Below are positions 26,106-34,016 of a stretch of 64,000 nt of DNA, piece after piece (the stretch's first letter is position 1; each line of letters starts with the position of its first letter). Position numbers and translations under genes: made by a program. This DNA comes from Hyphomicrobiales bacterium. Lineage in GTDB: Bacteria > Pseudomonadota > Alphaproteobacteria > Rhizobiales > NORP267. The stretch covers positions 1 to 64,000 of the forward strand of contig JAJFGZ010000057.1 in NCBI GenBank assembly GCA_021775855.1, read 5' to 3'. The notes beneath the pieces are model-generated. The model did no database searches. It saw only the letters and a program-made list of their open reading frames with translations, and was not told where the DNA came from.

Positions 26106-27896
26106 GTGCCACGCCCCTCAAACACCAACGAATTCCGCGGTCGTCGCATGGTGCGCTGGTACGCGCCACTAGCGCTTGTCGGGATCGGCCTGCGCGCGGC
26201 GGCGGCCCAGGTGGTTGGTGGTCTCGCCGACAATCGCGAATCCCAGGAACCTGGCGACCCCATCAACGGGAACAAGAATTCCGGCATCTACGATTACCGT
26301 ACGGGTCAAAGAGGTAAAGATTTCTGGTTCGATTTCGCCGCCGATATCGGTGACGGGTTCGAACCTGCTCATGCGGTCGCACGATGCCTCGCGCAGGACG
26401 AAATTCAGACGGACGACGAAGCCCTCCCCCGTGGCAAATTGCTGGTCATCGGCGGCGACCTGGTTTACCCGAACCCGTCGAAACAGAATTACGAAGACCG
26501 GTTTGTAACGCCTCTCACAGAAGCGTCGAAGATATCAGATGACGGCGTTCAACCTGAGAAACCGTTCGCCGACCTCTACGCCATCCCGGGCAACCACGAC
26601 TGGTACGACGGGTTGCAGGCCTTTATGGACCTGATCAGCGCCGCGCGATTTGACCGGGCCAGGGAAAAAGACAAATTGGGCCGTGCAATTGGCGGCTGGC
26701 AGACCCGGCAAAGGCGGAGCTACTTCACATTGCGACTTCCGGGCGACTGGTGGGTCATCGGCGCCGACGATCAATTCGGCAACTATCTCGATCGGGCGCA
26801 GACCGAATATTTTGGCCTCATGGCGGATCGTCACCTGATTTCCGGACAGAAAATTGTCCTGTGCACAGCCACCCCGAGCTGGGTCCTGTCCAACCATCAC
26901 GGCAAGCCGGCATTGATGGAGAATTTGCGGACCCTGCACAACATCCTGACCAGGAACGGCGCCAAAGTCAGCCTGCTGATATCGGGGGATCAGCATCATT
27001 ATCTTCGCTACGAAAGTCGCGACAAAACGGCCAACCCCGTTTTAATCACGGCCGGTGGCGGTGGCGCTTTCCTGCACCCGACTCACCCAACGCCGGAGAC
27101 ACTGGATCTTGATATTGATGGCGACGGCCGGCCCGGCTTCTATCGCCGTGTCACCACTTACCCTTCGACTGGGCAATCCCGCCGGCTCTCGTTCCGCAAT
27201 CTTCTCCTGCCTTTCTACAACCTTGATTTCGCGGCGGCAGTCGGGCTCCTCTACGCCTTCCTTGCCTGGTTCCTGCAGACCCGCAGCCTCAACGCGGACA
27301 TTGGCCTCTCGGATTCGTTCCTCGCCCTGCTCGATCACGGCGGCACGTTTAACGCCGTCAAAGAAATATTGGTCAAATTCATTCGAACGCTATTTGTATC
27401 ACCGGAATTTTTTGCTGTTTTCGCCGCCGTTTGGGGTGCCCTGGCAAGCTTTGCGCAGGGACTGGTGGCGGTAAAGATTTTTGCCGGCCTCTGCCACACA
27501 GTCGCCCACGTTGTCGGTCTGCTCCTGGCTTTCTGTTTTGCTGTACAACTGGCAAGAACCAGCGTTGTTGCCCTCGGGATTGATCCAACTCAGGGCTATT
27601 GGCTGATCACCTTCGCCTCGGTTTTCATGGTCACCATCGGCGGCCTGATCGGCGGGACTATCTTCGGCGCCTATTTGTTCACCGCCGTCAATCTGCTCCA
27701 CCACCAATGGACGAATTCATTCTCGTCGTTGCGGATCCGCGACCACAAGAATTTTCTCCGGATGAAAATCAACAAGAAAGGTCAGTTGTTCGTCTACGCG
27801 ATGAAAATCGCGCGGGTCCCCCGGATATTCCGCAAACCCCGCCCCTGGCCTGAACCGGAATGTGACCTGATTGAAAAAATTGGCCCCTTAACCTGA
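26106..27896 (+). CDS. metallophosphoesterase with C-terminal membrane domain
   Basis: This 596-residue protein starts at a GTG; an ATG at codon 15 is an alternative. Calcineurin-type metal motifs are in order: GGDLVYP (116-122), PGNHDWYDG (161-169), and the C-terminal SGDQHHYLRY (293-302). About residues 370-390, 433-455, 460-485 and 498-528 are hydrophobic and look like four membrane helices. The catalytic part is thus anchored to the inner membrane, with a charged tail (RMKINKKGQ) beyond. The substrate is unknown. It ends in TGA, and the frame then continues, without any usual start codon, into the GMC oxidoreductase. The CDGSH gene is 15 bases upstream. Confidence 0.85.
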   Translation: MPRPSNTNEFRGRRMVRWYAPLALVGIGLRAAAAQVVGGLADNRESQEPGDPINGNKNSGIYDYRTGQRGKDFWFDFAADIGDGFEPAHAVARCLAQDEIQTDDEALPRGKLLVIGGDLVYPNPSKQNYEDRFVTPLTEASKISDDGVQPEKPFADLYAIPGNHDWYDGLQAFMDLISAARFDRAREKDKLGRAIGGWQTRQRRSYFTLRLPGDWWVIGADDQFGNYLDRAQTEYFGLMADRHLISGQKIVLCTATPSWVLSNHHGKPALMENLRTLHNILTRNGAKVSLLISGDQHHYLRYESRDKTANPVLITAGGGGAFLHPTHPTPETLDLDIDGDGRPGFYRRVTTYPSTGQSRRLSFRNLLLPFYNLDFAAAVGLLYAFLAWFLQTRSLNADIGLSDSFLALLDHGGTFNAVKEILVKFIRTLFVSPEFFAVFAAVWGALASFAQGLVAVKIFAGLCHTVAHVVGLLLAFCFAVQLARTSVVALGIDPTQGYWLITFASVFMVTIGGLIGGTIFGAYLFTAVNLLHHQWTNSFSSLRIRDHKNFLRMKINKKGQLFVYAMKIARVPRIFRKPRPWPEPECDLIEKIGPLT

Positions 27897-27899
27897 GCA

Positions 27900-29639
27900 A
27901 TATGGATCAAGACCCTGGAACGCCTTTCCAAAGACCGGATCACCGCCGCACCCGCCTACGACGCCATTATTGTCGGATCAGGTTACGGGGCTGGCGCTGC
28001 CGCCTCCAGATTGTCGCGCATGGGGTTGCACGTCGCTATTCTCGAGCGCGGCCACGAAATCCTTCCGGGCGAATTCCCAAGGACCCTTGGCGACGGGATC
28101 GGAGCATTTCAGGCAGATTTGGGCTTTACCAAACTCGGCAGCGATACCGCCCTGTTCGATCTTCATACCAACGCTGGGATCAGCGTTCTGGTCGGCTGCG
28201 GTGTTGGCGGCACGTCGCTCATTAACGGCAACGTAATGCTGCACCCTGACGCGCGCGTCTTTGATAGCGACGCCTGGCCCAGCATACTGCGCGACGATCG
28301 CAGCGCCGGTTTACAAGAAGGTTACACCCGCGCCAGGGCCATGCTCACCCCTGCGATCTATCCTGAAAAAATCAAACTGGCAAAGCTGGAGGCCTTCCGA
28401 AAATCCGGCAAGGCGCTGGGCACCGAAGTTGTTTTGCCTCCGATCAATGTGACGTTCGAAGACCGCACCGAAGGCAACATCGCAGGCATGGTGCAACCGG
28501 CCTGTACGCTCTGCGGGGATTGTTGTTCGGGCTGCAACGTTGGTTCCAAAAACACCATTGCCATGAACTATCTGCCGGACGCAATCGACCACGGTGCAGA
28601 CCTTTTTACCGGTAAGCAGGTCCGGCATATTTCACGGGACGGCGACAAATGGATCTTACATTTCCGCAATCTCGATGGCGACGACGACACCCAGCAAACA
28701 TTGTCAGCCGGGATCGTTGTGCTGGGTGCCGGTACGCTCGGCAGCACCGAAATTCTGTTACGTTCGCTAGAAAATGGGCTCAATCTTTCGCAACAACTGG
28801 GCATGGGTTTTTCCGGCAACGGCGACGTGATTTCGTTCGGCTATAATTGCGACGATCAGGTCGACGCCGTTGGCGTTGGACACCCGCCCGTGATTGACAA
28901 GGCGCCTGTCGGACCGGTCATCGCAGGCTTGATTGACCTGCGCGACACCGACATCCTGGATGAAGGCATGGTTATTCAGGAAGGCGCCATACCAAGTGTC
29001 CTGGCGCCGGCCTTGCCGGAACTGATGGCCGGTACCGGCGCCCTGTTCGGCACCGGCACAGAGAACGGTATCGGCGAATTTTATAAAAAAAATGTGCGCC
29101 AGCTTAAGAGTATGGCGTTCGGTGCCTATAGCGGCGCTGTAAACGCCACCATGACCTTCCTGGTGATGGCCCACGACGGCAGCGACGGGCGCATGAGGCT
29201 GGAAGACGACAGCATCCGAATCGACTGGGACGACGCCGGCAAACGCCCCGTCTTTCAAAGGATCAGCGAGACCCTGGAAAAAGCCACCGCGGCCCTTGGC
29301 GGCACCCACGTTGATAACCCGGCCTGGTCTAAACTCCTGGGGAGAAATCTGATATCGGTGCACCCACTCGGCGGCTGCACCATGGGCGATAGTGCGGATA
29401 ATGGCGTCGTTGATCATAAATGCCGGGTATTTACCGGCGACGGCGATACGGTCCACGAAGGATTGTTCGTATGCGACGGGTCGATCCTGCCACGCTCATT
29501 GGGTGTTAACCCCGCACTGACAATCACCGCCGTAACCGAGCGCGCCATGATGCTGTTCGCCGACGATACCGGTCGTACACTGGATGTTGGATTGAGCCGA
29601 AAGCGACGGATGAGAAACGCCGCGCCGGATAAATCATAA
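27900..29639 (+). CDS. GMC-family FAD oxidoreductase (cholesterol-oxidase-like), start codon unclear
   Basis: The FAD-binding motif AIIVGSGYGAGAAASRLS must belong to the protein but lies upstream of the first in-frame ATG (28011); only CTG (27915) or rarer codons are available after the preceding gene's TGA at 27894-27896. The start given is the non-standard ATA at 27900, used only to include the fold. Other GMC blocks are VLVGCGVGGTSLINGNVM, VLGAGTLGSTEILLRS and HPLGGCTMGD with a C-terminal SLGVNPALTITAVTERA. A cysteine cluster, CTLCGDCCSGCNVGSKNT, is also present. It should oxidise an alcohol such as a sterol. It is in the same frame as the phosphoesterase. Confidence 0.82.
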   Translation: MWIKTLERLSKDRITAAPAYDAIIVGSGYGAGAAASRLSRMGLHVAILERGHEILPGEFPRTLGDGIGAFQADLGFTKLGSDTALFDLHTNAGISVLVGCGVGGTSLINGNVMLHPDARVFDSDAWPSILRDDRSAGLQEGYTRARAMLTPAIYPEKIKLAKLEAFRKSGKALGTEVVLPPINVTFEDRTEGNIAGMVQPACTLCGDCCSGCNVGSKNTIAMNYLPDAIDHGADLFTGKQVRHISRDGDKWILHFRNLDGDDDTQQTLSAGIVVLGAGTLGSTEILLRSLENGLNLSQQLGMGFSGNGDVISFGYNCDDQVDAVGVGHPPVIDKAPVGPVIAGLIDLRDTDILDEGMVIQEGAIPSVLAPALPELMAGTGALFGTGTENGIGEFYKKNVRQLKSMAFGAYSGAVNATMTFLVMAHDGSDGRMRLEDDSIRIDWDDAGKRPVFQRISETLEKATAALGGTHVDNPAWSKLLGRNLISVHPLGGCTMGDSADNGVVDHKCRVFTGDGDTVHEGLFVCDGSILPRSLGVNPALTITAVTERAMMLFADDTGRTLDVGLSRKRRMRNAAPDKS

Positions 29640-30245
29640 CTATGCCCCGCCTGCCGGCGCCAGTTGCAAGCGAATTATCCGGACCGCATCGTGAACCTGA
29701 TCGCCGTCCCCTGTCGCACGCTTGACCAACAGCGCGCCCTGAAGCAAACCGATAATCATACGGGCATATTTTTCCGGCGACGACGGTAGCTTGAATTCCC
29801 CTTTTTGCAGACCTGCCGTCAAGACCTGCGTCAGCCATTTTTGATGAAACGAGAAGAACCGCTTTAGCAGTGTCTGCATCGCGCGTGGTAGCGCAGATAA
29901 TTCACCTGCCAATGCACCGCATAGGCAAATCAGATCCGGATCATTGGCCAATTCGAGATAGGGTGAAAAATACACATCCACCATGTCCCGCCCGCTATAT
30001 GCCCTGTTGCTGGAGGTGTCGGTCATGACCCCCTCAAACATTTTTTCATAGCGCTCGATAACGGCCAACCCAAGATCTGCTTTGGAGGGGAAATGATAGT
30101 GAATGCTGGCTTTCCGGACCCCCAGTTCCCTGGCGATATCGGCATAGCTAATCGCACTGTATCCGCTCAGCTGGATCAGACGCTGGGCGATATCGAGGAT
30201 GCGTTCTCGAGTTCCTGTATCTGAAATTACGCTTACCTTGGGCAT
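29640..30245 (-). CDS. TetR-family transcriptional regulator
   Basis: The protein has 201 residues. The helix-turn-helix is standard: RERILDIAQRLIQLSGYSAI, then LGVRKASIHYHFPSKADLGL. The C-terminal region resembles the AcrR/QacR-like class, with SSPEKYARMIIGLLQGALLV. Its stop abuts the end of the convergent GMC gene. It is the last gene on the minus strand after the MAPEG gene, 80 bases away, and a perfect TetR-type inverted repeat lies before the MAPEG gene. It probably represses that gene and, if co-transcribed, itself. Confidence 0.92.
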   Translation of the reverse strand: MPKVSVISDTGTRERILDIAQRLIQLSGYSAISYADIARELGVRKASIHYHFPSKADLGLAVIERYEKMFEGVMTDTSSNRAYSGRDMVDVYFSPYLELANDPDLICLCGALAGELSALPRAMQTLLKRFFSFHQKWLTQVLTAGLQKGEFKLPSSPEKYARMIIGLLQGALLVKRATGDGDQVHDAVRIIRLQLAPAGGA

Positions 30246-30325
30246 CCCAAATCCCTAACCGGGCTCAAATCAAATGACTTCGCTGGCACTCAAGAATGGT
30301 GCCAGCGCAGCGATTTAAGCTATGG

Positions 30326-30724
30326 TCATATCCATCCAAGGCTAGTCAGAATAACTGCCAATGTTGCCAGCCAGGCCGTGAAAAAACTCAAGGTCCGAAG
30401 GTATGGAATTCCAAATGTATGAAAGAAAAAATGCGCCAGACGTGAATAAAAATAGACCTGGACGGCCAACACCGTAACGCTGCTTCCTGCACCGAGTACA
30501 TGAAGTGCGAGAACCGCAGCACCAAATACGACTAAATTTTCAACCGCATTTGAGTGCGCCGCCCGCGAACGACTACCCCATGGACTGTGTCGCACCTGGT
30601 CAGCACTAGTTTCGGACATTGCAGGACCGAGACCCATCACCATCATCCGATCCAAAATGTATGGAAGCCAAAACAGCGTAGTCATCAATGTGGTCAGCAA
30701 CAGCCAATAAAGTTCTGTAGACAT
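30326..30724 (-). CDS. MAPEG family membrane protein
   Basis: This 132-residue protein has four hydrophobic segments (LYWLLLTTLMTTLFWLPYIL, then NLVVFGAAVLALHVLG, VTVLAVQVYFYSRLAHFFF, and FFTAWLATLAVILTSLGW). The central loop SRAAHSNAVENLVVF and RLAHFFFHTFGIP match the MAPEG family (membrane-associated eicosanoid/glutathione proteins such as microsomal GST). Bacterial members are inner-membrane proteins with poorly known substrates, often linked to detoxification. The upstream inverted repeat 30749-30768, only 24 bases from its ATG, suggests tight repression by the neighbouring TetR protein. Confidence 0.9.
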   Translation of the reverse strand: MSTELYWLLLTTLMTTLFWLPYILDRMMVMGLGPAMSETSADQVRHSPWGSRSRAAHSNAVENLVVFGAAVLALHVLGAGSSVTVLAVQVYFYSRLAHFFFHTFGIPYLRTLSFFTAWLATLAVILTSLGWI

Positions 30725-30748
30725 GATTTCCTCCTATTTATCACTATT

Positions 30749-30768
30749 TCTACCTACTAGAAGGTAGA
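30749..30768. promoter_or_regulatory. TetR-type operator, perfect 7-base inverted repeat
   Basis: TCTACCT (30749-30755) and AGGTAGA (30762-30768) flank the spacer ACTAGA. Arms of this kind around a CTAG-like centre are typical of TetR-family sites. It ends 24 bases upstream of the MAPEG ATG, where bound repressor would block the promoter. The candidate regulator is the TetR gene at 29640. Confidence 0.7.
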
Positions 30769-30816
30769 TTGATTCGTCAAGGTATTTAAATGCCAAATTT
30801 CCACACTGAGTAATTC

Positions 30817-31554
30817 TTACCCGAGTTGCGCGAGGCCCGGGAACTGCTCCAGCAGCCAATAAGCCATGTCGGTCATCGACCCGGTAAAAAACAGAACGCC
30901 GAAAACGACCAGCATTCCACCCATCACCTTTTCAACGGCACCCAGATATTGCCGGAACCCGGCCGCGAATTTTAAAAACGGCCGAACCGCCGCCGCCGCC
31001 AGGAGAAACGGTACGCCAAGCCCCAGAGAATAAATCGCCAGCAACGACATGCCTTCGCCGACAGTTTCCTGACCCGCCGCGACAAACAGGATTGCACCAA
31101 GCACAGGCCCGATACAGGGAGTCCAACCAAATGCGAAGGCGATGCCCATGAGGTACGCCCCCAAATAGGTCCCCGTACCGGTGTCGCCATGATAGCGCTT
31201 ATCTCGATTGAGCAGCGGGATTTTAAAGAGCCCTAAGAAATGCAGCCCCATAATGATGATGATAACGCCAGCGATTTTGGCCAGCGTATCCGGGTTAGAC
31301 ACCAGAAACCGGCCAATTGTCGTAGCGCTGGCGCCCAGAAAAATGAACACGCTGGTGAACCCAGCCACAAACAACATGGCTGAGGAAACAACGCGAAAAT
31401 ATACTGCGCGGGAGACCGCATTTTCCCCTGAAATCTCGTCCAGAGTCGTGCCGGCCAGGTAACAAAGGTAGGGCGGAACGAGGGGAAGAACGCAAGGAGA
31501 TAGAAAGCTGATCAGGCCCGCCAGGAAAACGCCCGATATAGTCAGAGTTTCCAT
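30817..31554 (-). CDS. ccdA: CcdA-like cytochrome c biogenesis / thiol-disulfide transfer protein
   Basis: The protein has 245 residues with six hydrophobic helices. The paired cysteines are in LISFLSPCVLPLVPPYLCYL (helix 1) and FGWTPCIGPVLGAILF (helix 4). Each sits in the PC motif of the CcdA/DsbD membrane domain, which carries reducing power from cytoplasmic thioredoxin to the periplasm. It would support cytochrome c maturation or periplasmic disulfide reduction. There is no signal peptide beyond the first helix. It is followed by the MAPEG gene on the same strand after 92 bases, but the operator suggests that gene is separately controlled. It is divergent from the P1 peptidase gene. Confidence 0.93.
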   Translation of the reverse strand: METLTISGVFLAGLISFLSPCVLPLVPPYLCYLAGTTLDEISGENAVSRAVYFRVVSSAMLFVAGFTSVFIFLGASATTIGRFLVSNPDTLAKIAGVIIIIMGLHFLGLFKIPLLNRDKRYHGDTGTGTYLGAYLMGIAFAFGWTPCIGPVLGAILFVAAGQETVGEGMSLLAIYSLGLGVPFLLAAAAVRPFLKFAAGFRQYLGAVEKVMGGMLVVFGVLFFTGSMTDMAYWLLEQFPGLAQLG

Positions 31555-31649
31555 TTAACTATCGCCCAATGCTGCGCTCGATCATCGAACCCTACATTGA
31601 TTTATCGGGATCGCCCGCGAAAGCAAGCAATGTACACCGACCTCGCTAG

Positions 31650-31668
31650 ATTGTGATTGCGACACAAT
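31650..31668. repeat. inverted repeat in ccdA/P1-peptidase divergent region
   Basis: ATTGTG (31650-31655) and CACAAT (31663-31668) are perfect arms around a seven-base spacer. The repeat lies 95 bases upstream of ccdA and 52 bases upstream of the peptidase start, where a regulator could act on either. It does not fit the CRP spacing (TGTGA-N6-TCACA). Function unknown. Confidence 0.4.
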
Positions 31669-31720
31669 GACCTTATGACAGAATGGTGATTGAAAAACCC
31701 ATATCGAACTGGTGATACCG

Positions 31721-32743
31721 ATGGCGGATACAGGCACGAACAATCTGATTACCGACATCCCCGGCATCCGTATCGGCAACGCCGACGACGCCAATATCCG
31801 TACCGGGGTCACTGTGATTTTACCTGATAAACCGGCGGTTGCGGGCTACGATATCCGGGGTGGCGGGCCCGGCACCATCGAGACTGACGTACTTGATCCC
31901 CAGAACATGGTCGAGCACATCGACTCGATTGTTCTGGCTGGCGGGTCGGCGCTTGGTCTCAGGGCGGCGTCCGGCGTCCAGGACTGGCTGCGCGACAATA
32001 AACGCGGCTTTCCGATCGGACCAGAAGATGCACCGTTCGAGCGCATCCCGATCGTCCCCGGCGCGATCCTGTTCGATCTCCTGAACGGCGGCAACAAGGA
32101 TTGGGGAAACAACTCCCCTTACCCTGCGCTTGGCCGGGCGGCATGCGAAGCAGCAAACCATCAATTCCAATTAGGCAGCGTTGGAGCCGGGTTCGGTGCG
32201 ACAACGTTCGATCTGAAAGGTGGTCTTGGCAGCGCCTCTGAAATGACGGACAGCGGTTTCCTCGTGGGTGCGCTTGCCGTCGTCAACGCCTTAGGCAGCG
32301 CAACGATGGGCGAAGGCCGCCACTTCTGGGCGGCGCCGTTCGAGATCGGCGATGAATTTGGCGGTCACGGATTTCCAGAGACATTGCCTGAAAATGCCCG
32401 CGCCCTCCGCCTCAAGACCCGCTCTCGCGAAAATACCACGCTTGCAATTGTCGCGACCAACGCCGATCTGACCCCCGCCCAGGCGAAGCGGGTCGCTGCC
32501 ATGGCCCATGACGGCATGGCCCGCGCCCTGCATCCGGTCCACACCCCATACGACGGCGATATCGTGTTCTGTCTGGCAACCGGCGAAAAACCGATCGATC
32601 ACGCGCCCAAAGATATCGCCGCCATTGGCACCTCGGCCGCCCACGCCGTTGCCCGGTCAATCGCCCGTGGTGTATTTGAAGCTACGTCCTTTGGTGACGG
32701 CACCTGGCCAACCTGGCAGGAGAAGTTTGGTCCAAAAAGCTAA
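31721..32743 (+). CDS. P1 family (DmpA-type) peptidase
   Basis: From the ATG the protein has 340 residues; a GTG three codons upstream is possible. The N-terminal block LITDIPGIRIGNADDANIRT and the segment DSIVLAGGSALGLRAASGVQ are P1/DmpA hallmarks. DmpA-type enzymes cut themselves in two and use the new N-terminal Ser/Thr as nucleophile; here NTTLAIVATNADL (238-250) gives a threonine at the expected place. DmpA is an L-aminopeptidase and D-amidase/esterase; other members hydrolyse lactam- or beta-peptide-like bonds. The substrate is unknown. The last four bases overlap the convergent DadA-like gene. Confidence 0.9.
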   Translation: MADTGTNNLITDIPGIRIGNADDANIRTGVTVILPDKPAVAGYDIRGGGPGTIETDVLDPQNMVEHIDSIVLAGGSALGLRAASGVQDWLRDNKRGFPIGPEDAPFERIPIVPGAILFDLLNGGNKDWGNNSPYPALGRAACEAANHQFQLGSVGAGFGATTFDLKGGLGSASEMTDSGFLVGALAVVNALGSATMGEGRHFWAAPFEIGDEFGGHGFPETLPENARALRLKTRSRENTTLAIVATNADLTPAQAKRVAAMAHDGMARALHPVHTPYDGDIVFCLATGEKPIDHAPKDIAAIGTSAAHAVARSIARGVFEATSFGDGTWPTWQEKFGPKS

Positions 32744-33993
32744 AACCGCGTCGCGCTGTAGGGAGCGGGATCCGTAAAGGGCTTTTCCCCACACACCATC
32801 TCAGCCATCAACTGGCCAGTGATCGGGCCAAGCGTGAAGCCCACATGACCATGGCCGAAATCCAGCCACAGCCCTTTGTGTTTTGGGGCGCGGTCTATGA
32901 TTGGCAATGAATCGGGGAAGCACGGCCGCCACCCCATCCAGACCGGTTCGTCAATTTTTTCACCCAACGGGAAAACCTTTCGCGCGACCCGCGTCGCCCG
33001 CTCAAGCTGCACCGGCGATGGTGCTGCGTCCCTGTCCGCAAACTCGATTCCCGTCGTCAGGCGAATCCCCTGCTCCATGGGCGAGACTGCATAGCCGAAA
33101 TCGGAATCGACGATCGGGCGGGACAAAGTCTGGTTGCCGCGCGGCGCGAAGTGGGCGTGGTACCCGCGCTTGACCGCAAACGGAAACCGGTACCCGAGTG
33201 GCTTGAGAACATCCATCGACCAGGGACCAAGCGCGACCACCACGTCTTTAGCCGTGGCCCGTCCGGCATCCGTTTCCACGCTCCACCCACCGTTGGTCTT
33301 TTGCGCCAGACCAAGCGCATCACCGATCAGAAAATCTCCGCCGCCCGCCGAGAAACTATCGGCATACGCCTTGGTCACCTTGCCGGGGCTGGATACGCTC
33401 TGGGTATCTTTCCACCAGACGGCGCGGTGAAATACGGGTGCGATATGCGGCTCGATCTCGTTCAGTTCGTCAGGCGTCAAAACCTCATACGACGCGCCAT
33501 ACGTATCGGAAAAATCCAGATGTGTTTTGAGCGCGGTAAAGGACGATTCCTCGCGGAAAAACCTGACCCAACCGGTATCCCTGAAATAATGTTCCGCGCC
33601 CGCCGCCTTGGCCAGTTCGCGGTGCGCACCCACGGCGCCCGCTTCAACGCCGGCAATCGTCTGCGCAAACTTTGCGACCCGCTCCGGGCTCGAGGCTTTT
33701 TTCAGGGACCATAACCAGGGAAGCATTTTCAGCATCGCGCCGAAATGATAGTGCATTTCGGTTTCACGATTTAGGCCGTAGCGGAGAATGGCCGACAGGT
33801 CTGTCGGGAAGGTGATCGGGACAAACCCGTCGCGCTCGATCACGCCCAGATTGCCATGGCTGGTCTCTTCGCCCGCAGGCCGGCGGTCCACCAACGCGAC
33901 CCGGCGTCCCTTGCGCAACAGGTGACTTGCGGCCGAAACCCCGGCGATCCCGGCGCCCAAAACAATCACATCATATTTGTTCTCGACAGACAT
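32740..33993 (-). CDS. FAD-dependent D-amino acid dehydrogenase/oxidase family protein (DadA-like)
   Basis: The protein has 417 residues from the ATG; a TTG one codon upstream is possible. The Rossmann FAD motif is YDVIVLGAGIAGVSAASHLL, followed by VALVDRRPAGEETSHGNLG. The DadA-type C-terminal block (PVWMGWRPCFPDSLPIIDRA, then GLWLDFGHGHVGFTLGPITG) places it in the DadA/DAO superfamily, which oxidises amino acids to keto acids and passes electrons to the respiratory chain. The substrate could be a D-amino acid, glycine or a related amine. No alanine racemase or deaminase gene is adjacent. Confidence 0.9.
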   Translation of the reverse strand: MSVENKYDVIVLGAGIAGVSAASHLLRKGRRVALVDRRPAGEETSHGNLGVIERDGFVPITFPTDLSAILRYGLNRETEMHYHFGAMLKMLPWLWSLKKASSPERVAKFAQTIAGVEAGAVGAHRELAKAAGAEHYFRDTGWVRFFREESSFTALKTHLDFSDTYGASYEVLTPDELNEIEPHIAPVFHRAVWWKDTQSVSSPGKVTKAYADSFSAGGGDFLIGDALGLAQKTNGGWSVETDAGRATAKDVVVALGPWSMDVLKPLGYRFPFAVKRGYHAHFAPRGNQTLSRPIVDSDFGYAVSPMEQGIRLTTGIEFADRDAAPSPVQLERATRVARKVFPLGEKIDEPVWMGWRPCFPDSLPIIDRAPKHKGLWLDFGHGHVGFTLGPITGQLMAEMVCGEKPFTDPAPYSATRF

Positions 33994-34016
33994 CAATTCA
34001 AATCACACTATTGGCC

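Noticed and set aside
27902-28225. Plus-strand open frame starting MDQDPG
   Set aside because: It overlaps the FAD motif of the GMC oxidoreductase in another frame, and its arginine-rich translation matches no fold. Its ATG is mentioned only as a possible frameshift start.
31650-31668. CRP-type site
   Set aside because: The arms resemble TGTG/CACA, but the spacing is one base short of TGTGA-N6-TCACA and the inner base does not fit.
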